From the NCBI GenBank assembly GCA_000509105.1, contig BAIF02000087.1:1-64000 (forward strand): a stretch of DNA of 64,000 nt. The letters are read 5' to 3'. Origin of the DNA: Clostridiales bacterium VE202-21 (lineage in GTDB: Bacteria > Bacillota > Clostridia > Lachnospirales > Lachnospiraceae). Of this stretch, positions 41,713 through 50,744 are shown piece by piece. The stretch's first letter is position 1. Every line of letters starts with the position of its first letter. Both the position numbers and the translations under genes were made by a program. The notes under the pieces are model-generated. The model worked only from the letters and a program-made list of their open reading frames with translations, made no database searches and was not told the origin of the DNA.

Positions 41713-41855
41713 GTTACTGTTCACAGGCAAGTCAGTAAACAGTAACACCGCCTTCCCATTTAAAGCCGCTTTCGGCGAGGGGCAGGCTCATTGGCTGTAT
41801 TACGCTGTGAATCCGATGCTGTGCAGTGAATGCACAGCACGGTCTGAACAGTAAC
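41713..41855. repeat. Palindromic intergenic element with three copies of one arm
   Basis: GTTACTGTT (41713-41721) can pair with AACAGTAAC at 41738-41746, or, over 11 bases (41713-41723), with TGAACAGTAAC at 41845-41855. Inside lies TGCTGTGCA-gtgaa-TGCACAGCA (41817-41839). The alternative pairings mean the RNA could switch between a small and a large fold. Confidence 0.5.
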
Positions 41856-41868
41856 TTTTAAGGGGCTG

Positions 41869-41915
41869 TTGCTTCAGCAGATGAATAATCTACTGGAGCA
41901 ATGGCTCCATTTTTG
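41869..41915 (+). terminator. Two overlapping hairpins ending in a T run
   Basis: TTGCTTCAGCAGAT (41869-41882) pairs imperfectly with 41888-41901. GGAGC (41895-41899) pairs with GCTCC (41904-41908), followed by ATTTTT. The two stems share bases, so only one can form at a time. A TATAAT follows at 41917-41922 and may serve the MATE gene. Confidence 0.5.
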
Positions 41916-42008
41916 ATATAATCTGCTGGTAATACAAGCAGAAATCTTATATACTGTAATTGTTTGATTTATATAGAATTATAGAGGATGAAGAGAGAAG
42001 GTTACCTT

Positions 42009-43394
42009 ATGTTAACAGGTATGAAAAAATTATTTGCCCCGGTAGATATGACGGAGGGAAGTCCGTGGAAACGGATTGTTGCATTCACAATTCCTATGCT
42101 GATGGGAAATATTGCACAGCAGCTGTACAACACGGTGGACAGTATTATCGTGGGAAGATTTGTGGGGGATAATGCCCTTGCAGCAGTCGGGAGCGCGGGG
42201 CCGATTCTCAATCTGCTGCTGGTTCTGTTTGTAGGGATTTCGGTCGGAGTGGGGATCATGGTGTCCCAGTATTTTGGGGCCAGACAGAGACTGGAGTTAT
42301 CTAAAACGATAGGCTGCTGTATTACCCTGACCGTGATTACAACGATCCTGGTCATGGTGGTCACGCCGATTGTCACAATGCCGCTTTTGAGGCTTTTGAA
42401 TACGCCGGATACGATTATCGGATGGTGCAATTCGTACCTTATGATTCTATTTATGGGGATTATCGGGTGTGCATTTTATAATATTCTGGGCGGGATTCTC
42501 AGAGGTTTGGGGGATTCCATCTCGGCCCTTGTTTATCTGCTTGTAGCTACCGTATTGAATATTGTATTGGATTACATATTTGTTGCGTATTTTAACATGG
42601 GAGTTGCTGGAGTTGCCCTGGCTACTGTGATTGCACAGATGGTATCGGCGCTGTTATCTCTGCGGAAGCTGCTCAGGATGAAAGAGGTATTTGATATGAA
42701 GAAAGAATACCTTGTGCCGGAGAAGAAGTATATGTGGGGCCTGATACGTTTGGGGCTGCCTTCCGGGTTAACCCAGGCGATTTTTTCGCTGTCCATGATC
42801 ATTGTACAATCTCTGACAAACAGCTTTGGTGAAATGTTTATCGCTGCCAATGTGATTGTGATGCGTGTGGATGGGTTTGCAGTCATGCCGGCGTTTTCCT
42901 TTGGAACCGCGCTGACCACTTATTCCGGCCAGAATGTGGGCGCGCGCCGGATGGACCGGGTTGTGCAGGGGGCTAAGCAGGGGACTGCCATAGCAGTCGG
43001 AACATCTACGGCGATCACCATCCTGATTCTGCTGTTCGGCAGATACCTGATGTCTATATTTACCTCCACACCGGAACTGGTGGAATTAAGCTTTTCCATG
43101 ATGAAGATACTGGCTGTGGGGTATATCGCCATGGAGGTGACCCAGTGTCTGTCGGGTGTAATGAGAGGGGCAGGGGATACCGTGACGCCGATGTGGATTT
43201 CTATGGTTACCACAGTTGTAATCCGCGTTCCGCTGGCCTATGGTATCGCGTGGCTGACCAGATCCGATTCCATGCCGAACGGAAACAGTGCATGTATTTT
43301 TATTTCCCTGCTGATCTCATGGATACTGGGAGCGTGTATTACAGTTCTCTGCTACCGCGCCGGACGGTGGAAGAAAAAAGCAATAGCAGAATAG
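42009..43394 (+). CDS. MATE family efflux transporter
   Basis: 461 residues, 12 predicted helices. Family motifs: SPWKRIVAFTIPMLMGNIAQQLYNTVDSIIVGRFVGDNALAAVG at the N-terminus, GVGIMVSQYFGARQ, ILGGILRGLGDS, and the repeat in the second half TTYSGQNVGARRMDRV with LSGVMRGAGDTVTP. It exports drugs or metabolites using the H+ or Na+ gradient. GAAGG places the start at 42009; an in-frame ATG at 41988 lacks a usable ribosome site. Confidence 0.9.
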   Translation: MLTGMKKLFAPVDMTEGSPWKRIVAFTIPMLMGNIAQQLYNTVDSIIVGRFVGDNALAAVGSAGPILNLLLVLFVGISVGVGIMVSQYFGARQRLELSKTIGCCITLTVITTILVMVVTPIVTMPLLRLLNTPDTIIGWCNSYLMILFMGIIGCAFYNILGGILRGLGDSISALVYLLVATVLNIVLDYIFVAYFNMGVAGVALATVIAQMVSALLSLRKLLRMKEVFDMKKEYLVPEKKYMWGLIRLGLPSGLTQAIFSLSMIIVQSLTNSFGEMFIAANVIVMRVDGFAVMPAFSFGTALTTYSGQNVGARRMDRVVQGAKQGTAIAVGTSTAITILILLFGRYLMSIFTSTPELVELSFSMMKILAVGYIAMEVTQCLSGVMRGAGDTVTPMWISMVTTVVIRVPLAYGIAWLTRSDSMPNGNSACIFISLLISWILGACITVLCYRAGRWKKKAIAE

Positions 43395-43460
43395 AAAGGA
43401 CCGATAACAGGAGGCGTGCATAGTAACCTGCATCCCCCCTGTTCTGAGCATATGGAGATC

Positions 43461-44660
43461 ATGAAAAGTTATAAAAAAACAATTTATGCCTGCTATACAG
43501 GGTACATTACCCAGGCAATCGTTAATAATTTGGGGCCGCTGCTGTTTTTGACCTTTCAAAACCAGTTCGATATATCTGTGGAAAGAATCGGTTTCCTGAT
43601 TACACTGAACTTTGGCGTACAGCTAGTGGTTGACCTGCTGGCCGCAAAATATGTGGACCGTATTGGCTACAGAATCAGTATTGTGGCCGCCCACATCATG
43701 GCATCCGCAGGGCTTGTGGGAATGGGCCTGTTCCCGTTTGTGATGCCGGATCCCTATCTGGGCCTGCTGGCAGCTATTGTGCTGAACGGGATCGGCGGCG
43801 GTCTGATAGAAGTCCTGATCAGTCCGATTGTGGAGGCCGCACCTTCGAGGGAGAAGGAAAAGGCCATGAGCCTTCTTCATTCTTTTTACTGCTTCGGGCA
43901 GGTGGGCGTGGTGATACTGACCACGCTGGGCTTTAAAATATTCGGGATGGAACACTGGAATTACCTGCCAGTTATCTGGGCCGTGGTTCCATTTGTCAAC
44001 ATATTTGTTTTTACAAAAGTTCCGATCCGTACCCTGGTTGAGGAAGATGAAAGGCTGCCGGTAAGAAAGCTGTTTTCCATGAAAATGTTCTGGGTTTTTG
44101 TACTGATGATGCTCTGCGCCGGTGCATCCGAGCAGGCCATGTCCCAGTGGGCTTCCTACTTTGCAGAGAGCAGTCTGCAGGTATCGAAAACGATGGGCGA
44201 CCTGCTGGGGCCCTGTGCTTTTGCAGCATTGATGGGGGCATCCCGGGTATTCTACGGAAAATGCGGGGACAAAATCCCTTTGGAGAAGTTTATACTGGGC
44301 AGTAGTATTTTGTGTATCATAAGCTACCTGTTTGCGGTCTTTATGCCGGTTCCGGTTCTGAGCCTGCTGGGCTGTGCGATGTGCGGACTCTCAGTGGGAA
44401 TTATGTGGCCGGGTACGTTTAGTATTGCGGCAAGAGAATGTACCCGGGGAGGAACGGCGATGTTTGCGTTTTTTGCACTGGCTGGGGATGCCGGATGCAT
44501 GGCGGGGCCGGGACTAACGGGTGTAGTGGCGGAACAATTCCCGAGATGGGGGCTGAAGGCGGGCCTGCTCTTTGCTATTGTATTTCCTGTTGGGATGGCA
44601 GGCATACTTTTGGGGAGGCGGGCCGGGAAGGTTCGGAGACCGCCGTATGGAAAACGGTGA
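43461..44660 (+). CDS. MFS transporter, FucP-like
   Basis: 399 residues with 12 helices; GYITQAIVNNLGPLLFLTFQNQFDISVERIGFLITLNFG at the start and DLLAAKYVDRIGYRISI between helices 2 and 3. The general layout resembles the FHS/FucP sugar porter group, substrate unknown. The start is uncertain: GGAG is only 4 bases before ATG 43461, ATG 43452 has no ribosome site, and a GTG at 43416 is too close to AGGAGG. It follows the MATE gene by 66 bases and may share its message. The C-terminus is basic. Confidence 0.8.
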   Translation: MKSYKKTIYACYTGYITQAIVNNLGPLLFLTFQNQFDISVERIGFLITLNFGVQLVVDLLAAKYVDRIGYRISIVAAHIMASAGLVGMGLFPFVMPDPYLGLLAAIVLNGIGGGLIEVLISPIVEAAPSREKEKAMSLLHSFYCFGQVGVVILTTLGFKIFGMEHWNYLPVIWAVVPFVNIFVFTKVPIRTLVEEDERLPVRKLFSMKMFWVFVLMMLCAGASEQAMSQWASYFAESSLQVSKTMGDLLGPCAFAALMGASRVFYGKCGDKIPLEKFILGSSILCIISYLFAVFMPVPVLSLLGCAMCGLSVGIMWPGTFSIAARECTRGGTAMFAFFALAGDAGCMAGPGLTGVVAEQFPRWGLKAGLLFAIVFPVGMAGILLGRRAGKVRRPPYGKR

Positions 44661-44722
44661 CAGGAACCTTCCGGGAGGCATTCTGCCTTTTCCGGAGACT
44701 GACGCTTTGTGAAAAAATATTT

Positions 44723-44778
44723 GGGCGGGGTGAAAATTGCTTGCAGCAATGAATTTTCACCCCCGCCCTTTATGTGGG
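44723..44778 (+). terminator. Terminator after the MFS gene
   Basis: The 16 bases at 44723-44738 (GGGCGGGGTGAAAATT) pair with 44752-44768 with one bulged C. GCCC (44765-44768) can instead pair with GGGC before TTTTT (to 44783). Confidence 0.8.
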
Positions 44779-44905
44779 CTTTTTATGCCTGCCAAAGAGT
44801 ATGTCAGCTTACTGTTTCCCTTGGGTACTGTTATAGTATTAATTTATATAACTAATTAATTGTGATGCATAATTATTAAAAAAATGTGAAATATTGAACC
44901 ATATA

Positions 44906-44952
44906 TTGACATTTCTATATAATACTACTAATATAATCGTTAAACGTCTAAC
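44906..44952 (+). promoter_or_regulatory. Promoter and operator of the MarR-ABC operon
   Basis: TTGACA (44906-44911) and TAATAT (44929-44934) with a 17-base spacer. Just downstream is the near-palindrome GTTAAACGTCTAAC (44939-44952), followed by TAAT. Such sites over the start of transcription are usual for MarR-type autorepression. The rest of 44661-44996 shows only the terminator and AT-rich DNA. Confidence 0.6.
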
Positions 44953-44996
44953 TAATTTTGGGGTTTGGGATAAGGATTCCGGGAAAGGAGATTTGT

Positions 44997-45452
44997 ATGA
45001 ATTGTGATGTCAACCATGTTCCCACAGTAGGAATTATGAGCCAGATTATGCATATGAGCATGAATCGGGCCAGGCTGTTATTTGATGAGTATGATTTAAA
45101 GATTGGGCAGGCGGGGATTCTCTTTATGCTGGAACATTTTGGAGAGATGTCCCAGCGGGAACTTGCCTCGAAGATGAATGTGACTCCGCCGTCTATTACC
45201 GCGGCAATCGGGAAGATGGAACGTCTGGGATACATCAGGCGTAAGCCGGATGATAAAGACCAGAGAATTATGCGTCTGAGTCCCACTGATAAGGGGAAGG
45301 CATGCCTGGAACATATTAAAAAAGTGGCGAAGCAGATGGATGAACTTATGTTTAAGGGCATGAGCCAGGAGGAGAAGCTGCTGCTTAGAAGACTTCTTCT
45401 TCAGATGCAGAAGAATTTAAAAGAGGAAAAAGAACTCTCCGGATTAAAATGA
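44997..45452 (+). CDS. MarR-family transcriptional regulator
   Basis: 151 residues. Winged helix: LKIGQAGILFMLEHFGEMSQRELASKMNVTPPSITAAIGKMERLGYIRRKPDDKDQRIMRLSPTDKG. The DKDQR wing and leading and trailing helices for dimerisation are present. It probably represses its own operon with the two ABC exporter genes that follow and releases on binding a toxic compound. AAAGGAG sets the start at 44997. Confidence 0.92.
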   Translation: MNCDVNHVPTVGIMSQIMHMSMNRARLLFDEYDLKIGQAGILFMLEHFGEMSQRELASKMNVTPPSITAAIGKMERLGYIRRKPDDKDQRIMRLSPTDKGKACLEHIKKVAKQMDELMFKGMSQEEKLLLRRLLLQMQKNLKEEKELSGLK

Positions 45453-45486
45453 CAGACATAAAAGTATATGCAGAAAGGGAGATATT

Positions 45487-47907
45487 ATGAAGAAACTATT
45501 TAAGTATATGGGGATGTACTGGAAAGCCGTTATAGCGATTCTGGCAGTCCTCATCATACAGGCGTACTGCGACTTGTCGCTGCCTGGATATACTTCGGAC
45601 ATTGTAAATGTCGGGATTCAGCAGGGCGGTATTGACGAATCGATACCGAAAGCAGTTACGGCGGATGATATGGATAAGCTTCTGCTTTTTGTGGGCAGCG
45701 AAGATGCGGATACAGTGAAAGCAGCTTATCAGTTGAAGGAAAAGGACACAGGGTATGACTATGACGGTTCTGTGTATGTCCTGAAGAGTGGAGTAGAAGA
45801 GGAGGAAGCGCAGGTGGAGAAACTGTCTTCTATCCTTGGCAGCCCAATGATGCTTGTGTCCGGCTTTGAATCCGGAAACGATGTGACTGACCAGATGGAA
45901 GTCTCCATGAAAGATAAGATGAAGTCTATGATTGAGGAGCAGGCACAGAAGCAGATGGATAAGGCCGCGTCCAAGATGACGGATGAGCAGAAGGCGGCTA
46001 TCGCAATGAATCCTGAACTGCAGAAGCAGCAGGAAGAGATGCAGAAGCAGGCAAAAGAACAGATTGACGCCCAGCTGAAAAAGATAGATGAAGCCGATGT
46101 GTTTGAAATGTTTGGAATGATTCCTGAGGAGCAGCGTTCTGAGGTGACGAAGCAGATAGAGGATAAATTTTCCGACATGCCGGCGACTATGATAGACCAG
46201 GCTGCCAAAGTGTACATTAAGGATGCATACGCACGGCTGAACGTGGATACAAATAAACTGCAGAACAGTTACCTGCTGTCCACGGGGGCGAAGATGGTAG
46301 GCCTTGCATTTTTGGGGATGGCAGCCAGCATTCTGGTCGGGTTCATGGCGTCCCGCGTGGGTGCAACTGCAGGACGTGATCTCAGGGGAAAGGTATTCAG
46401 AAAGGTTGTCGGATTTTCGAACAACGAATTCGACCATTTCTCAACTGCGTCTTTGATCACACGGAGCACAAATGATATCCAGCAAATCCAGATGCTGATG
46501 GTTATGCTGCTGCGGATGGTATTATATGCACCGATTATGGCCGTGGGAGGCATTTATAAAGTATTCCATACCAATGTATCCATGTCCTGGATCATTGCAC
46601 TGGCGGTGATCCTGATCGGACTGGTAGTTCTGGCTCTATTTACCGTGGCTATGCCGAAGTTTAAGATTCTGCAGACCCTGGTAGATAAGCTTAACCTGGT
46701 TACAAGGGAGATCCTGACAGGGTTATCCGTTATCCGTGCATTTTCGACGGAAAAGCACGAGGAAGAGCGTTTTGACAAGGCAAACAGGGATCTGACGAGA
46801 ACGACCCTTTTTGTAAACCGTGCCATGACATTTATGATGCCGGCTATGATGCTGATTATGAACGGCATCTCCGTTCTGATTATCTGGAGCGGCGCTCACG
46901 GTGTTGATAACGGACAGATGCAGGTCGGGGATATGATGGCGTTTATTCAATATACAATGCAGATCATTGCCAGCTTCCTGATGCTGTGCATGATTTCCAT
47001 CATGCTGCCAAGGGCGGCCGTTTCTGCGGACCGTGTAGATGAAGTGCTCACAAGCACAACCATGATACATGATCCGGAGGAAGCAGTGGAACTGCCGGAA
47101 AAAACGCAAGGCGTTCTGAAGTTCGACCACGTATCGTTCCGTTATCCGGGGGCAAGCGAAGATGTGCTCCACGATATTGATTTCACAGCGAAGCCGGGTG
47201 AGACAACTGCGATCATCGGAAGCACGGGAAGCGGCAAGTCCACGCTGGTAAATCTGATTCCTAGGTTTTATGATGTTACAGAAGGCTGTATTACCCTGGA
47301 TGGCATAGATATCCGTGATATAACCCAGCATGACCTGCGGGATAAGCTGGGATATGTGCCGCAGAAAGGGGTACTGTTCTCCGGCGACATTGCTTCTAAT
47401 ATTATGTATGGGAACCCGGAGGGCAGCGATGAGGAGATGGAAGAGGCAGCAGCAATCGCACAGGCTGCAGGATTCATTGAAGAAAAAGCCCAGAAATATG
47501 AGAGTCCGATTTCACAGGGAGGAACGAACGTATCAGGTGGACAGAAACAGCGCCTCGCCATAGCCAGGGCAATCGCAAAACATCCGGATCTGTATATTTT
47601 CGACGACAGTTTCTCTGCGCTGGATTATAAGACAGATGTCACACTGAGAAGAGCTCTGAAGGAAAAGACAGAAGAAAGCACGGTACTGATTGTTGCGCAG
47701 CGTATCAGCACGATCCTGCATGCAGAACAGATTATTGTTTTGGACGATGGTATGGTAGCAGGGAAGGGTACACACCGGGAGCTGCTGAAGAATTGTGAAG
47801 TATATCAGCAGATTGCGGCATCCCAGCTGTCGGAGGAAGAACTGAAGGCGGGGATGGAGACAGCAGAGTCAGACACGAAAGGAAGGGAGGAAAACAGCCA
47901 TGAGTAG
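45487..47907 (+). CDS. ABC exporter half-transporter with large outside insertion
   Basis: 806 residues, against about 580 for a usual half-transporter. The first helix (residues ~12-30, ending DLSLPGYTSDIVNVGIQQGG) is followed by about 210 extra residues rich in Met, Gln, Lys and Glu, probably a helical domain outside the cell, before the second helix near 262. The ABC core then follows: Walker A GSTGSGKST, Q-loop GYVPQKG, signature NVSGGQKQRLAIARA, Walker B LYIFDDSFSALD, switch VAQRIST. It pairs with the next gene as a heterodimeric exporter. Here the signature is canonical but Walker B ends in DD where the catalytic Glu is expected, so this half probably carries the weak ATP site. Confidence 0.9.
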   Translation: MKKLFKYMGMYWKAVIAILAVLIIQAYCDLSLPGYTSDIVNVGIQQGGIDESIPKAVTADDMDKLLLFVGSEDADTVKAAYQLKEKDTGYDYDGSVYVLKSGVEEEEAQVEKLSSILGSPMMLVSGFESGNDVTDQMEVSMKDKMKSMIEEQAQKQMDKAASKMTDEQKAAIAMNPELQKQQEEMQKQAKEQIDAQLKKIDEADVFEMFGMIPEEQRSEVTKQIEDKFSDMPATMIDQAAKVYIKDAYARLNVDTNKLQNSYLLSTGAKMVGLAFLGMAASILVGFMASRVGATAGRDLRGKVFRKVVGFSNNEFDHFSTASLITRSTNDIQQIQMLMVMLLRMVLYAPIMAVGGIYKVFHTNVSMSWIIALAVILIGLVVLALFTVAMPKFKILQTLVDKLNLVTREILTGLSVIRAFSTEKHEEERFDKANRDLTRTTLFVNRAMTFMMPAMMLIMNGISVLIIWSGAHGVDNGQMQVGDMMAFIQYTMQIIASFLMLCMISIMLPRAAVSADRVDEVLTSTTMIHDPEEAVELPEKTQGVLKFDHVSFRYPGASEDVLHDIDFTAKPGETTAIIGSTGSGKSTLVNLIPRFYDVTEGCITLDGIDIRDITQHDLRDKLGYVPQKGVLFSGDIASNIMYGNPEGSDEEMEEAAAIAQAAGFIEEKAQKYESPISQGGTNVSGGQKQRLAIARAIAKHPDLYIFDDSFSALDYKTDVTLRRALKEKTEESTVLIVAQRISTILHAEQIIVLDDGMVAGKGTHRELLKNCEVYQQIAASQLSEEELKAGMETAESDTKGREENSHE

Positions 47908-49744
47908 AGAAGGCGGCAGAAGGCCTATGGGCAGGCGGGGCCCTATGAAGGGTATGGTTCCAGGTGAGAAGCCAAAGAATCTCAAAGCAACCGTAAAAAA
48001 ACTGCTCAAATATATGAGCAAATATAAAATACAGCTGTTTTTCGTAATCGTATTTGCGATTGGCGGTACGATCTTTAACATCATTGGCCCGAAGGTCCTT
48101 GGTAAGGCAACTACGGAGATATTCAACGGCCTGGTCAGCAAAGTGTCCGGCGGCAGTGGCATGGATTTTGGGAAAATCGGTCAGATCCTGATCTTTACGC
48201 TGAGCCTGTATCTAGTGAGCGCCTTGTGTTCTTTTGTTCAGGGCTTTCTGATGACCGGCATTTCCCAGAAAATGACATACCGTCTGAGGAGAGAAATATC
48301 AGAAAAAATCAACAGAATGCCGATGAATTATTTTGATACAAAGACATATGGTGAAGTGCTGTCCAGAGTGACCAATGATATTGATACGCTGGGACAGAGC
48401 CTGAATCAGAGTATGACGCAGATGATTACTTCTGTTACGACAATCATCGGTGTGCTGGTCATGATGCTGTCGATCAGTCCTCTGATGACAGTAGTGGCGC
48501 TTTTAATACTTCCGCTTTCCATCGGTTTTATTTCCGTGATCATGAAACGTTCCCAGAAGTACTTCCGCGGACAGCAGAAATACCTCGGTGAAGTCAACGG
48601 ACAGGTGGAGGAAGTATATGGCGGCCATAACATCGTAAAGGTATTTAATAAAGAAAAAGATGTAATAGAAGAATTCGAAGAAACTAACAATAAACTATAC
48701 GACTCTGCATGGAAGTCCCAGTTCATATCCGGTATGATGATGCCGATCATGCAGTTTGTGGGGAACCTGGGTTATGTGGTAGTTGTTATACTGGGAGGGT
48801 ATCTGGCAGCAAAGCGTACAATCGAGGTCGGAGATATTCAGTCCTTTACGCAGTATGTAAGAAACTTTACACAGCCGATCCAGCAGGTAGCGCAGGTAGC
48901 CAATCTGCTGCAGTCCACAGCAGCGGCATCCGAGCGTGTGTTTGAATTCCTGGAGGAAGAGGAGGAAGACCAGACCGTGCAGAATCCGGTATCCGTGGAA
49001 GGTCTGCAGGGCAACGTAGAGTTCGAACATGTACGGTTTGGCTACAATGAGAACAGAATCATTATCAATGATTTCTCAGCCAAGGTAAAAGAAGGCCAGA
49101 AGATAGCGATCGTAGGGCCTACCGGAGCGGGTAAGACCACGATGATCAAGCTTTTAATGCGCTTTTATGATGTTAGCAGCGGAGCCATTTTGATAGATGG
49201 CCATAACATCAAAGATTTCAACCGGAGCGAGCTGCGCCAGATGTTCGGCATGGTTCTCCAGGACACGTGGCTGTTCCATGGAAGCATCCGGGATAATATC
49301 CGTTACGGAAAACTGGATGCAACAGACGAAGAAGTGATCGAAGCGGCAAAGGCAGCAAGAGTGCACCGTTTTGTCCAGACACTTCCGGGCGGTTACGATA
49401 TGGAACTGAATGAGGAAGCCAGCAATGTATCCCAGGGACAGAAACAGCTCCTAACCATCGCAAGAGCCATCCTGGCGGACCCAAAGATCCTGATCCTGGA
49501 CGAAGCAACCAGCTCCGTAGACACAAGAACAGAGATCCAGATTCAGAAGGCCATGGACACCCTGATGAAAGGCAGAACCAGTTTTATCATAGCCCACAGG
49601 CTGTCTACAATCAGGGATGCCGATATCATCCTTGTTATGAAGGATGGAGACATCGTAGAACAGGGGAACCACGAAGAACTTATCCGCAAAGGCGGGTTCT
49701 ATGCAGAACTCTACAACTCCCAATTCGAGAAGGCGGCGGGGTAG
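47900..49744 (+). CDS. ABC exporter half-transporter, partner of 45487
   Basis: 614 residues, overlapping the previous gene by 8 bases. Six helices between residues ~40 and 320, then the ATPase: Walker A GPTGAGKTT, signature NVSQGQKQLLTIARA, Walker B ILILDEATSSVD with the catalytic Glu, and H-loop IAHRLST. The signature has SQGQ in place of SGGQ. The mix of one degenerate and one complete site is the normal pattern of heterodimeric multidrug exporters such as TM287/288. It is under the MarR regulator, so drug or peptide export is likely. Confidence 0.92.
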   Translation: MSREGGRRPMGRRGPMKGMVPGEKPKNLKATVKKLLKYMSKYKIQLFFVIVFAIGGTIFNIIGPKVLGKATTEIFNGLVSKVSGGSGMDFGKIGQILIFTLSLYLVSALCSFVQGFLMTGISQKMTYRLRREISEKINRMPMNYFDTKTYGEVLSRVTNDIDTLGQSLNQSMTQMITSVTTIIGVLVMMLSISPLMTVVALLILPLSIGFISVIMKRSQKYFRGQQKYLGEVNGQVEEVYGGHNIVKVFNKEKDVIEEFEETNNKLYDSAWKSQFISGMMMPIMQFVGNLGYVVVVILGGYLAAKRTIEVGDIQSFTQYVRNFTQPIQQVAQVANLLQSTAAASERVFEFLEEEEEDQTVQNPVSVEGLQGNVEFEHVRFGYNENRIIINDFSAKVKEGQKIAIVGPTGAGKTTMIKLLMRFYDVSSGAILIDGHNIKDFNRSELRQMFGMVLQDTWLFHGSIRDNIRYGKLDATDEEVIEAAKAARVHRFVQTLPGGYDMELNEEASNVSQGQKQLLTIARAILADPKILILDEATSSVDTRTEIQIQKAMDTLMKGRTSFIIAHRLSTIRDADIILVMKDGDIVEQGNHEELIRKGGFYAELYNSQFEKAAG

Positions 49745-49812
49745 AGTTTGGTTGCCAGCTCAATTCGCCGCCCCCCTCGAAGTCCCGGGCATCAGAAAGG
49801 TTTTTTCCTTAC

Positions 49813-50087
49813 GGAGGATGAACCAGCTGTGCGGAATTGGAATATGCCTCTCCTGGATGTGTCTTTCAGGATATTAGTGCCGCTTCATCAAAATCGGAGC
49901 CGCCATGTGAACTGTTTTCAGGCCTACAAGGCCTGAAAACAAGCAGACCCGAAGTGGGAATTCATCAGAATTCCCGCAAGTGTCCGCGGTGTTCACCATG
50001 GCGGCTCCGATTTTGATTAGCGGCACTTATATCCAGATTCCGCATCCAGGAGAGGCATATTCCAATTCCGCACAGCGTCCTTCCTCC
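49813..50087. repeat. Large nested palindrome (about 275 bases)
   Basis: Outer arms: the 34 bases at 49826-49859 are the exact reverse complement of 50043-50076, and GGAGG (49813-49817) faces CCTCC. After about 27 less regular bases the 21 bases at 49887-49907 are the exact reverse complement of 49997-50017. The tip has two separate hairpins: 49914-49925 with 49929-49940 (12 bp, loop ACA), and 49954-49963 with 49968-49977. Transcribed, it would fold into one long rod with a forked tip. No coding sense was found. It fills most of the 49745-50187 gap. Confidence 0.85.
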
Positions 50088-50140
50088 AAGTATTTTTCAT
50101 TTTCTGATAGACTTCCCTCATATTTGTACGTAATAATAGG

Positions 50141-50166
50141 TGTAACGATATTTTGTAAGCTTACAA
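50141..50166 (+). promoter_or_regulatory. Likely control region of the sigma factor gene
   Basis: TGTAACG (50141-50147) resembles the -35 of ECF-type promoters. TTGTAAGCTTACAA (50153-50166) is a perfect 14-base palindrome. No standard -10 was seen. Autoregulation is an inference. Confidence 0.35.
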
Positions 50167-50187
50167 TTTTAGAGAAGGACGCAGATT

Positions 50188-50742
50188 ATGAAAATCAATG
50201 AGGAAAATTATATCAGGGAGCTAAAGCAGCATAATGAGTCGGCTCTCGCCTATATTATTGAGCGCTATGGAGGGCTTGTAAAGTCGATTGTCAGAAAGAA
50301 TCTTTATGCTTTGCCGCAGTATCAGGAGGAATGTATGAATGATATTTTCTTCCAGGTGTGGAATAACATTCAATATTTTGACTGTATGAAGAATTCTTTT
50401 AAGAACTGGATCGCGGGAGTTTCACGATACCGTGCCATTGACTGCCTGCGGAAGCACCGCAGGGAGCTGGAAGTGGAAAATATTGAGGATGTGGCCGCAG
50501 CAAAGGAGGAAGAGGCTTATCAGAGGCTGGTTGACCAGGAGATATCCAGGGAGCTGGAACAGATGCTTTCATGCCTGAACCCACGGGATCAGGAGCTTTT
50601 TCGGAGGCTTTATATTGAGGAACAGGATATCAGCCAGGTGAGCAGGGAGATGGGCATGCAGGAGTCGGCAGTTTATAATCATGTATCCCGTGGAAAACGT
50701 AAAATCAGAAACTTGTTTCCAAGAGAGCAGAAGGAGAGATGA
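50188..50742 (+). CDS. RNA polymerase sigma factor, sigma-70/ECF type
   Basis: 184 residues. Region 2: ALAYIIERYGGLVKSIV, then EECMNDIFFQVWNNIQYFD and FKNWIAGVSRYRAIDCLRKHRR. Region 4: LNPRDQELFRRLYIEEQDISQVSREMGMQESAVYNHVSRGKRKIR. The gene pair of this type of sigma factor and a DUF4179 protein is frequent in Lachnospiraceae. GAGAAGGACG precedes the ATG. It overlaps the partner gene's possible first ATG (ATGA). Confidence 0.9.
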   Translation: MKINEENYIRELKQHNESALAYIIERYGGLVKSIVRKNLYALPQYQEECMNDIFFQVWNNIQYFDCMKNSFKNWIAGVSRYRAIDCLRKHRRELEVENIEDVAAAKEEEAYQRLVDQEISRELEQMLSCLNPRDQELFRRLYIEEQDISQVSREMGMQESAVYNHVSRGKRKIRNLFPREQKER

Positions 50743-50744
50743 AT

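Noticed and set aside
31400..41990. Integrative element or genomic island with machinery
   Set aside because: No integrase, attachment repeats or tRNA were seen at the borders. Only base composition differs.
45496..46437. Minus-strand frame of 313 codons opposite the ABC exporter
   Set aside because: Cys/His/Leu-rich shadow of the Met/Gln/Lys-rich plus-strand insert, with no recognisable domain.
49813..50087. CRISPR array or tandem repeat reading of the palindrome
   Set aside because: The arms are inverted, single-copy and without spacers. No array exists in the window.
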